A stretch of DNA of 64,000 nucleotides from UBA6926 sp045562535 (GTDB lineage: Bacteria > Chloroflexota > Dehalococcoidia > UBA6926), in NCBI GenBank assembly GCA_045562535.1, contig JBJKVP010000003.1:62001-126000 (forward strand), in the 5' to 3' direction. Position 1 is the stretch's first letter, and every line of letters starts with the position of its first letter. The notes below the pieces were generated by a model. It did no database searches. It was not told where the DNA came from and worked only from the letters and a program-made list of their open reading frames with translations. A program made the translations under genes and the position numbers. Positions 1-6,761 of this stretch are shown piece after piece.

Positions 1-841
1 CATCGAGTTCAGTGAAGGTACCAACTCCCATAGAAAATAATTCCATTAATTCCCGCGCAAAATTCTCATTCGGTTTCCCTTTTTTGTTGAGTCGATTATC
101 CAAATATATAAGCATTGCAGGATCTCGCGCTATTTTTTTTAAGAAATCATCATAATTAGATAAGGCATACTCGCGAAATAGTTGGTCTTGGTCCGCCATA
201 TATCTTCTATTCTGTGGTACTTTGCCAAACGCACTAGTGATTATCCCATGCCAAAACAAAACCATTTTTTCTTGTAATGGTCTTTTGCTGTAGATCATTC
301 TTAATAGTGCCTCCTGCTGTAGAGCAGGTTTGTAATTTGCATTAGTTTTCTCAAACGACATACTAGAGCCCAGCCCCATTTTCGAGAGTCTATCTTCCAC
401 ATCAGAATCATCAATTTCTTCGTAATTCAAAAACCACTCTATGGCCGCCTCTTCACCCATTTGAAGTAATTCAGTAAGTTCTTTGTCGTTAGCTCCAAAC
501 CCTGCTCTCCGTGCAAGGTGCTTCATTCGAATAATTGGATCTTCAATAATATCTCCAGGTAAACCTAATGCATTAGAAGAAGATTTTATGCCTGGCGTAT
601 CCTCTTCTTTATTTCCAACGGAGCTGTAAGTTATCGAAGAAGTTTGGATTGTAGGGTAAGTTTCACCCGTGGATTCCAACACTAGTGGATCGCTGCTTCC
701 TATCATCATATTCGTACGAGATGCATTAGTGGCAGTTGAATCTGCTATTGAGCACGCTTGTTCAAACACCGCAAGAGCTGCTACGGATAATCCTAACGTG
801 GCTGCTACTCTCAGAAACTCTCTTCGGTCAAGATCTGCCAA
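1..841 (-). CDS. DUF1800 family protein, Tat-exported (partial, C-terminus outside window)
   Basis: The reading frame is open to the left edge and gives about 280 residues. The N-terminus carries a twin-arginine type signal (DRREFLRVAATLG followed by a hydrophobic run), so export as a folded protein is likely. The body matches the DUF1800 family: HLARRAGFG near the start, LQEKMVLFWHG in the middle, and DPAMLIYLDN followed by NENFARELMELF before the edge. The family's function is not known; members are often encoded beside DUF1501 proteins, which could lie just left of the window. The start is TTG at 839-841, preceded by TAGGAG at 852-847 with a 5-base spacer; that site overlaps the pyrB stop codon, so the two genes are probably co-transcribed and coupled. 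No ATG or GTG is available nearby in frame. Confidence 0.85.
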   Translation of the reverse strand, partial: MADLDRREFLRVAATLGLSVAALAVFEQACSIADSTATNASRTNMMIGSSDPLVLESTGETYPTIQTSSITYSSVGNKEEDTPGIKSSSNALGLPGDIIEDPIIRMKHLARRAGFGANDKELTELLQMGEEAAIEWFLNYEEIDDSDVEDRLSKMGLGSSMSFEKTNANYKPALQQEALLRMIYSKRPLQEKMVLFWHGIITSAFGKVPQNRRYMADQDQLFREYALSNYDDFLKKIARDPAMLIYLDNRLNKKGKPNENFARELMELFSMGVGTFTELD

Positions 842-849
842 GACAACTC

Positions 850-1656
850 CTAATCTAACGAGGTCAAGATCGCCATTCTCATGAATAATCCATGTTTCAT
901 CTGTTCAATATATTTTGCCCGAGGATCTCTATCAAACCACCTGGGTAATTCATCATTCCTTGGAAATGGATGCATAACAATACATTCTTTTGATAGTACA
1001 TCTACATGATCTCTGGTCAATTCATAAGATTCAGTGCTACCTCTTTCAGTCTGAACACGTGTCATATACAACACATCGGCATCATATAATTCAGATGCCA
1101 TATCTTCATAAGTTTCAAAGTAGTGGCACTCGTTATTATTTTGGAGATATGTACCTAGAGAATGAACCGTTCTCCCATTAGCTATATCCCCAACAAAAAC
1201 AATCTTTAGTCCTTCCAGAGTACCTTTGTTTTTATAAATTGTTCTTAAATCTAGAAGGGCCTGAGTTGGGTGTTCACCAGAACCATCACCGGCATTAATT
1301 AAAGGAACCTGGCTGACCTCAGAAGCGATCTTCGCATCACCGGCATATTGAGAACGCAATACAATAAAGTCACTGTAACTGCCGATCGTCAAAATAGTAT
1401 CTTGAAGATTTTCACCTTTGGATACGCTGCTATATTGAACCTCATTGATTTGTATAACTGACCCCCCTAATCGGAGCATTGCAGAATGAAAAGATGAACT
1501 TGTGCGTGTCGATGGTTCATAAAATAAATTTGTTAGCACTTTCCGATCCATTATAGATCGGTATTTTTGGGGATTTGCTTCTATATCATCGGAGACATCT
1601 AATAAATTTTTTAAGTCCTCTTCTAAAAGATCATTAATAGAAATTAGGTGTCTCAT
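850..1656 (-). CDS. pyrB: aspartate carbamoyltransferase catalytic chain, unusually short
   Basis: Transfers the carbamoyl group from carbamoyl phosphate to aspartate, the first committed step of pyrimidine synthesis in the cytoplasm. Visible motifs are the carbamoyl-phosphate site YEPSTRTSSSF (about residues 47-57), SKGENLQDT (the 80s-loop Ser/Lys), HPTQALLDL, GRTVHSL, TRVQTER and MHPFPRNDELP. All main substrate-binding residues therefore appear present. At 268 residues it is shorter than the usual 300 or so. Between VHSL and DVLYMTRVQ there are about 26 residues where the E. coli enzyme has about 50, so a piece of the aspartate domain is missing without any frameshift. No regulatory pyrI chain is seen here; pyrD lies far away near 58.4 kb. 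The DUF1800 gene follows 8 bases downstream. Confidence 0.93.
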   Translation of the reverse strand: MRHLISINDLLEEDLKNLLDVSDDIEANPQKYRSIMDRKVLTNLFYEPSTRTSSSFHSAMLRLGGSVIQINEVQYSSVSKGENLQDTILTIGSYSDFIVLRSQYAGDAKIASEVSQVPLINAGDGSGEHPTQALLDLRTIYKNKGTLEGLKIVFVGDIANGRTVHSLGTYLQNNNECHYFETYEDMASELYDADVLYMTRVQTERGSTESYELTRDHVDVLSKECIVMHPFPRNDELPRWFDRDPRAKYIEQMKHGLFMRMAILTSLD

Positions 1657-1701
1657 GATTTAAATTCCTATTCCTATCTTCGAATAAATAATTCAGTATC
1701 C

Positions 1702-2400
1702 TCAGTTAAACATAAACCAATTATCCCACCAATACCAACTTATATAAATTCCTGAAAACATAAGAGTCAAAGCATATATACGTTCCATATAAGGAACAAC
1801 GGTTCTAATCAGTCCAACACCCATAGATTTAAACGTAGCAGCCACCAATGTTATTAAAACAAGGCCAAAAGAAAGTCCTAATCCATAAAAGGTAAACTGG
1901 ATGACCGCCGCGGCACCTCCCCACAACGTCAATGCATGACCCATAATCGCTAAAAAGATTGGAAATGTGCAACTGATTGTAGCGATCCCATAGGCAAGCC
2001 CAAATAGAAAAATAGAAGTGTATGTACGTTCCAACTTGTAGTTTTGAAGGGTTACTACCGGTATTTGAAGGTATTTCCCAGTCGCGAGCACATATGCCCC
2101 AATAAAAGCTAACCCTATTCCTAGTATCAGCCCGACCGTGGGTAGCACATTTTTAATAATTTGCCCGATCAAAGACCAAAAAATACCAAACCCCGCAAAG
2201 AGAATCACTATTCCAATACTAGCGACCAAACCAATCTTCAATGGATTAATAAAATTTAGTCTAACTTTGCTATCAACTTGGGAGTTTTCATCAAGTCCCA
2301 AATAGTACGAGACATAAGCCGGCAGCATAACAGCACCGCAAGGACTTACTAAAGCCGCCAGTCCCGCCGTAAAAGCAAAAATCACAGGTAATTCAGACAC
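1702..2400 (-). CDS. CcdA/DsbD-type thiol-redox membrane protein
   Basis: A 232-residue protein made almost entirely of hydrophobic segments (about six). It carries the two conserved cysteines of the CcdA/DsbD transmembrane family: SPCGAVMLPAY in the first segment and ISCTFPIF in the fourth. Family members carry electrons from cytoplasmic thioredoxin across the membrane to periplasmic thiol proteins, for example in cytochrome c maturation; some relatives sit in metal-resistance loci. The start is GTG, with only a weak ribosome site. It lies 77 bases downstream of an ArsR-type regulator in the same direction and is probably under its control, which points to a role tied to metal or thiol stress. 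That link is inferred from context. No thioredoxin-like partner is adjacent. Confidence 0.82.
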   Translation of the reverse strand: MSELPVIFAFTAGLAALVSPCGAVMLPAYVSYYLGLDENSQVDSKVRLNFINPLKIGLVASIGIVILFAGFGIFWSLIGQIIKNVLPTVGLILGIGLAFIGAYVLATGKYLQIPVVTLQNYKLERTYTSIFLFGLAYGIATISCTFPIFLAIMGHALTLWGGAAAVIQFTFYGLGLSFGLVLITLVAATFKSMGVGLIRTVVPYMERIYALTLMFSGIYISWYWWDNWFMFN

Positions 2401-2477
2401 TATAAAACGACCTAATTACTTTCCAGAATCCTTATATGGAACAAAAATTTCTGTGATCATATACTCAATAATTTTTA

Positions 2478-2852
2478 TTAATTGGTAATTTCTTCGTCAA
2501 GTATTTCACAGGAAATAATTCTTTCATTTGCAGTTCCAAATATATCTTCTCCTAAATTCAACAAGGAAATAACCTTGGGATCAATTATCGTATAATAGAC
2601 GCTTCTACCTCGCCTCTCTGAGACGACAAATCCACACCAGCGTAAGCAAGCCAAATGAGAAGAAACTCTTCCTTGCGGAGATTTTAGCTGCTCAACTAAA
2701 GCAGAAACACTCTTTTCACCGGTTGACAATAGTTTAAGGATTTTTAATCTCGTAGGGTCACCTAATCCGCGGTAAAATCTTGCAAGATCCTGGGATCTTG
2801 TACCTAAAAAACTGGGGGTTTCGTCAATCTTATTAACTGTCATCAATGCCAT
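2478..2852 (-). CDS. ArsR/SmtB-family metal-sensing repressor, CmtR-like
   Basis: A 124-residue winged-helix regulator. The DNA-reading region is around residues 46-75 (SVSALVEQL, then GRVSSHLACLRWCG). Cysteines at 69 and 73 form a CxxxC in the recognition helix and a third lies near the C-terminus (Cys115, in IISCEIL). This layout resembles CmtR of mycobacteria, where two helix cysteines and one C-terminal cysteine bind Cd(II) or Pb(II) and release DNA; the assignment to that subtype is from memory of the pattern. The ATG at 2852 has TTGGAGG about 10 bases upstream. The likely target is its own promoter (inverted repeat at 2891-2905) and hence the downstream CcdA-like gene. The specific metal is not certain. 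Confidence 0.87.
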   Translation of the reverse strand: MALMTVNKIDETPSFLGTRSQDLARFYRGLGDPTRLKILKLLSTGEKSVSALVEQLKSPQGRVSSHLACLRWCGFVVSERRGRSVYYTIIDPKVISLLNLGEDIFGTANERIISCEILDEEITN

Positions 2853-2890
2853 TTAATTAGTGCCTCCAACCAAATTATTGTACTCAAACA

Positions 2891-2923
2891 ACATTATTAT
2901 AATGTGTGTCTACGCGATTACAA
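2891..2923 (-). promoter_or_regulatory. promoter and probable ArsR operator
   Basis: On the minus strand TTGTAA (2923-2918) and TATAAT (2901-2896) are separated by 16 bases, a good promoter reading into the arsR-like gene. A perfect inverted repeat with 7-base arms, ACATTAT-T-ATAATGT (2891-2905), covers the -10 hexamer. An ArsR-type repressor bound there would block polymerase. TATAAT is also present on the plus strand within the same repeat, so divergent transcription is possible. Confidence 0.6.
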
Positions 2924-3006
2924 ATAAATTAACCATAACAATCGTAATATAGAGGTAAATTAAGGAGACTAAACAAATTTTTGCAGATTTTAAAGAAAGC
3001 TTAGAA

Positions 3007-3012
3007 TATAAT
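3007..3012 (+). promoter_or_regulatory. -10 hexamer next to start codon (leaderless promoter)
   Basis: A perfect TATAAT ends 7 bases before the GTG start at 3020, and no Shine-Dalgarno sequence is present. Transcription would begin at or within a base or two of the start codon. A TTGCAG at 2981-2986 is a possible but badly spaced -35. Confidence 0.55.
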
Positions 3013-3019
3013 TTCAAAC

Positions 3020-4111
3020 GTGAAAAAAATTGCAGTGATCTATATCCTAGTTACTTCGACACTCCTTGTGGGTGTTTTTGTGCTTATCAATTTCGATCTA
3101 TTTACTAACCAAACAATGACTGCAAAGCAAAATCTTAACCAACCTACCACCAGGTTTTTGCCTCATCAGGAAATCCATCTTCCAGAAGACCATTACCCAC
3201 ACAATAATTCAATAGAATGGTGGTATTACAATGGCCATCTCAACGATTCAAGAGGAAATCCTTACGGTTTTCATGCAGTTATCTTTAAAGGAAGATCGGG
3301 AAATAGCCAAATCGGATATATGGCTCATACATCCTTAACAGATATAAACAACCAAAAATATTATCAATCTACCAAATTAGGGAACACTAATGAAAACATA
3401 AACTACTGGTACTCATTTACTAATGATAATTGGAAAATACAAGCTACTGACAACAACCATAAGGTATTAGTTAGTAGCGTTGATCATACGTTGGATCTCA
3501 ATATGGTTGGTTCTGGAAACATAATGCTACATAACTTAACTGGATATATAGGTGACGAAACTGGCTGGACGTATTATTACACTGAGCCAGATTTGGCTAC
3601 TTCAGGGCAATTGACATTAAATGGTGAAACTACCGCTGTGGCAGGTTCAAGTTGGATGGATCATCAATGGGGGGAATTTATCGTTTCTGGATACCCATCT
3701 GGGTGGCAATGGTTTGGTATACCGTTGCCTAACAATGAATACCTTATGCTTTCGGAGTCCAGAAAAACTGAAAATGATCGTTCCACATACGCAACCTTCA
3801 GAGATAGTTTGGGTTCCACGCATCATATAAGTGAAGAAGATATAGAACTTATAACACTAGATTATTGGACCAGCACAAAAACAAAGGCGATTTATCCACG
3901 AAAATGGATTATCAGTATAAAAAAACACGGCATTCTTCTTGAAATAGAATCTGCGGTAGCCGACCAGGAACTAACTGAAGCCTTTCCTCCTCAAACAATC
4001 TATTGGGAAGGTGTAGCAACGGTATCCGGAGCAACTAATGGTTATTACTTTACAGAACAAGAAGGCCACAGGGCTTTTGTAGAATTGGTCGGCTACGTCC
4101 ATACTAAATAA
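3020..4111 (+). CDS. CrtC/AttH-like lipocalin-fold exported protein
   Basis: A 363-residue protein with an N-terminal signal peptide or anchor (KKIAVIYILVTSTLLVGVF). The mature part has the hallmarks of the AttH/CrtC family (hydroxyneurosporene synthase-like, formerly DUF2006): EWWYYNGHL near residue 65, GFHAVIFKG after it, and SSWMDHQWGEF in the middle. Characterised relatives include carotenoid 1,2-hydratase CrtC; most members have no known substrate. I see no carotenoid genes near it, so a general role as a hydratase or lipid-binding exported enzyme is all that can be said. It stands alone between divergent and convergent neighbours. The GTG start is supported by the signal peptide that follows and by TATAAT 7 bases upstream. 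Confidence 0.8.
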   Translation: MKKIAVIYILVTSTLLVGVFVLINFDLFTNQTMTAKQNLNQPTTRFLPHQEIHLPEDHYPHNNSIEWWYYNGHLNDSRGNPYGFHAVIFKGRSGNSQIGYMAHTSLTDINNQKYYQSTKLGNTNENINYWYSFTNDNWKIQATDNNHKVLVSSVDHTLDLNMVGSGNIMLHNLTGYIGDETGWTYYYTEPDLATSGQLTLNGETTAVAGSSWMDHQWGEFIVSGYPSGWQWFGIPLPNNEYLMLSESRKTENDRSTYATFRDSLGSTHHISEEDIELITLDYWTSTKTKAIYPRKWIISIKKHGILLEIESAVADQELTEAFPPQTIYWEGVATVSGATNGYYFTEQEGHRAFVELVGYVHTK

Positions 4112-4148
4112 ATTATGATTGCCCAAGAGTAGTCAAAAATAGTCCAGA

Positions 4149-4850
4149 CTAATTTAGCCCATCTAAGTACCGAGGCCTTAAACCCCATCTTTGGGTGTAC
4201 GTATTCCTTAGATTTTCCATTAATTCTCTATATTCTTCAGAACCAATCTGACTCGTAGTCATTATATAAGCATCTTCCCTGTTATCTGAGTAATATTGTT
4301 TTCTACGCCCTACAATTTTGAATCCAAATTTCTTATATAAATTTTGGGCGGCATCATTTGATACTCTAACTTCCAAGGTTAATTCATTATTACCTATTAA
4401 TTGGTTACTTTCGACCGCCCCAATGACCATTAATTCGCCTATTCCAACTTTTCGGTGAGTTTGCCTAACAGCAATACTAATAATATGGCCCTGATCAATG
4501 ACCGACCAAATTCCTATATACCCGACAACAAGTTCTTTAGTAGGTTCAATAAATTCCTCTTCGCCTCTCAGCATTCGCCAAATCGTGCCAGAAAATTTGT
4601 TCCGGTTGTTTTTCGTGGGTGTCGCCAAATCTGGTAAACCATGTGGTTCAGCCCATCTCTTATAAGTTGTGGATTCGTCCACGACCACTAAGTACAGAGA
4701 TAATTTATTTTCTCTAAGTTCGCGCTTAAATGCTGGAGACGCATTGTTTTCCGGAAAAGCTTCTTTATCTATTTGAATAGCTTGAGAGATATCTCCTTCA
4801 TCCATTGGCCTTAGAAGGTATTCACCTACATCCATCGTGTCTATTCCCAA
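4149..4850 (-). CDS. RimI-like GNAT N-acetyltransferase
   Basis: A 233-residue GNAT enzyme that would move an acetyl group from acetyl-CoA to an amino group, probably the N-terminus of a protein. The acetyl-CoA loop is visible as SIAVRQTHRKVGIGELM, followed by LEVRVSNDAAQNLYKKFGF, which is the RimI-type signature. It is longer than typical RimI (about 150) because of an insertion of about 55 residues before the core (region with TYKRWAEPHGLPD and IWRMLRGEEE). The longest frame starts at TTG 4850 (AGGA 4 bases away from AAGA-TTG); an ATG at 4835 is the alternative. It is convergent with the CrtC/AttH gene and not obviously in an operon. Confidence 0.8.
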   Translation of the reverse strand: MGIDTMDVGEYLLRPMDEGDISQAIQIDKEAFPENNASPAFKRELRENKLSLYLVVVDESTTYKRWAEPHGLPDLATPTKNNRNKFSGTIWRMLRGEEEFIEPTKELVVGYIGIWSVIDQGHIISIAVRQTHRKVGIGELMVIGAVESNQLIGNNELTLEVRVSNDAAQNLYKKFGFKIVGRRKQYYSDNREDAYIMTTSQIGSEEYRELMENLRNTYTQRWGLRPRYLDGLN

Positions 4851-4954
4851 TCTTTCCTATAAATAATAGCTCCGTTGTTATGCAATAAAGAATCGAACAA
4901 GCATTCTAGCAAATAAATAAATCATTGTCAGATACACAAGTCTTCACAAATGAT

Positions 4955-4960
4955 TATAAT
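4955..4960 (+). promoter_or_regulatory. -10 hexamer next to start codon (leaderless promoter)
   Basis: A perfect TATAAT is followed by 7 bases and the ATG at 4968. There is no Shine-Dalgarno sequence in front of that ATG. This favours 4968 over the in-frame ATG at 4950, which would lie inside the promoter. Confidence 0.55.
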
Positions 4961-4967
4961 ATCTAAG

Positions 4968-6761
4968 ATGGAACAAAAAGAAAGCCGTTCGGGCGTAAAA
5001 TATAATCTAATAATTTTTTTGCGACTGCAAAAATTCTTATTACCGTACAAAGCAGACATGGTTCTGGTATACGGTTTTCTAGCCATTTCCAGCATATTTG
5101 TTTTAGTAATACCGGCCTTACTTGGAAAAGCAGTCGATATAATTCAGACCCAACCAAGCTTTAGATCAATTACTTTTATTGCGTTGGGAATTATAGGTTC
5201 AGGGATATTTAGAGGTATAGCCTCTTACGGTCAAGCATATTACAGTCAAGCTGTATCCCAGAAAATAGCTTTTGATATTCGTAATCTTCTCTATGATCGT
5301 TTTCAAAGACAAAATTTCGCTTTTTTCGACAAAACGCCTACTGCTGAACTAATGTCCAGAGCGACTGCTGATGTAGAAGCCATAAGAATGTTGATCAGTT
5401 TCGCAATATTACGCATGGTGCAAGTCGCAGTATTACTTTTGATGGTAACCGGAATATTATTTAGCAAGAACTGGCAATTGGCTTTGGTTACTTTAGCAGT
5501 TTTACCATTCATTGGCTTTCGTACCACCAAAACAAGTAGACGCTTGCGCCCTATTTGGCTAAGTGTCCAAGAAGGAATAGCCGTTTTAAGCACAATACTC
5601 CAGGAAAATCTTTCCGGTATGAAAGTTGTTAAAGCGTTTGGTAGAGAAAATGAGCAAACACAAAAATTTAATGAACAAGCGATGGAAGTATATTCTCGCA
5701 ATGTCCAAGCCAACGGCGAACAAGCTGCTAACACTGCTCTAATGACATTTGCTGTATATATTGCAGCCGGTATACAACTGCTCTACGGAGGTTCGCTCGT
5801 AATAAATGGAACTATATCACCTGGAGATTTGACTTCTTTTATATTTTACCTATTAACAATAACTGTCTATGTCCGAATGATTGGCTGGTTAGGAAATGTA
5901 CTATCTAGGGCCGTAGCAGCTGGAGAAAGAATCTTTGACATTCTTGATCTTGAACCCAAAATAAAGAATGCTCAAAGTACGTCATCGCATTCAATTCAAA
6001 AAGGCAAAATTGAATATGATGACGTCTCATTTCATTACGACGATGGACGACCTATACTAAAAAATATTACCTTTTCCGTAAATCCTGGTGAAACAATCGC
6101 TATCGTGGGAGCTACAGGAAGTGGAAAAAGCACCCTTATAAATTTATTGTCGAGATTTTATGAACCCACCAATGGAGAGATCAGAATCGACGGAGTCGAC
6201 ATCAAAAAGATGTCTCTAGAATCCCTGCGAAATAGCATCGGGTTTGTACAACAAGCAATATTTCTATTTTCCACGACCATAAGAGAAAATATCGGTTATG
6301 GTAAACCTGACGCCTCATTTGAATCAATCCAAGACGCTGCAAAATTCGCACAGATGGATAAATTTATATCGAGCCTCCCAAACGGTTACGAAAGCATTGT
6401 AGGAGAGCGAGGAATAAATTTATCAGGCGGTCAAAGACAGCGTTTAGCAATCGCTAGAACTATACTTTTAAGCCCAAAAATTATGATTTTTGACGATTCA
6501 TTATCAAGTGTAGACACCGAAACAGAAGCTCTAATTCAAAACAACGTCAAGCAACTAGCCGAGCAAACTACTACATTGATCGTCGCGCAACGAATAGGAA
6601 GTATATATAAGGCAGATAAAATTCTGGTTTTAGATAATGGTGAAATAATCCAGTCTGGCACTCACACTGAATTAATTGCAATAAATGGCGCTTACAAGGA
6701 TCTATACCAACTACAACTCGCAAACCAAAAGAGCGATCACATTGTGGAGCCCTCAAAATGA
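4968..6761 (+). CDS. heterodimeric ABC exporter, degenerate-site half
   Basis: A 597-residue half-transporter with an N-terminal six-helix exporter domain and a C-terminal ATPase. Walker A is GATGSGKST (about residue 380), the Q-loop is VQQAIFLF and the signature is a standard LSGGQRQR (about 484). Walker B reads IMIFDDSLSSVD with Asp in place of the catalytic Glu, and the switch His is replaced by Gln (LIVAQRI). These changes mark the degenerate half of heterodimeric exporters of the BmrC/TM287 type. The next gene overlaps by 4 bases and supplies the complementary half, so the two proteins surely form one complex. The substrate (drug, lipid or peptide) cannot be told from sequence. The start at ATG 4968 is chosen because TATAAT sits at 4955-4960. 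Confidence 0.92.
   Translation: MEQKESRSGVKYNLIIFLRLQKFLLPYKADMVLVYGFLAISSIFVLVIPALLGKAVDIIQTQPSFRSITFIALGIIGSGIFRGIASYGQAYYSQAVSQKIAFDIRNLLYDRFQRQNFAFFDKTPTAELMSRATADVEAIRMLISFAILRMVQVAVLLLMVTGILFSKNWQLALVTLAVLPFIGFRTTKTSRRLRPIWLSVQEGIAVLSTILQENLSGMKVVKAFGRENEQTQKFNEQAMEVYSRNVQANGEQAANTALMTFAVYIAAGIQLLYGGSLVINGTISPGDLTSFIFYLLTITVYVRMIGWLGNVLSRAVAAGERIFDILDLEPKIKNAQSTSSHSIQKGKIEYDDVSFHYDDGRPILKNITFSVNPGETIAIVGATGSGKSTLINLLSRFYEPTNGEIRIDGVDIKKMSLESLRNSIGFVQQAIFLFSTTIRENIGYGKPDASFESIQDAAKFAQMDKFISSLPNGYESIVGERGINLSGGQRQRLAIARTILLSPKIMIFDDSLSSVDTETEALIQNNVKQLAEQTTTLIVAQRIGSIYKADKILVLDNGEIIQSGTHTELIAINGAYKDLYQLQLANQKSDHIVEPSK

Noticed and set aside
669..884. Plus-strand open reading frame of 71 codons
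   Set aside because: Opposite the DUF1800 signal region and the pyrB 3' end, with no start signal.
850..1656. Frameshift in pyrB as the cause of its short length
   Set aside because: The frame is continuous and conserved motifs on both sides of the gap are in the same frame; only an in-frame deletion fits.
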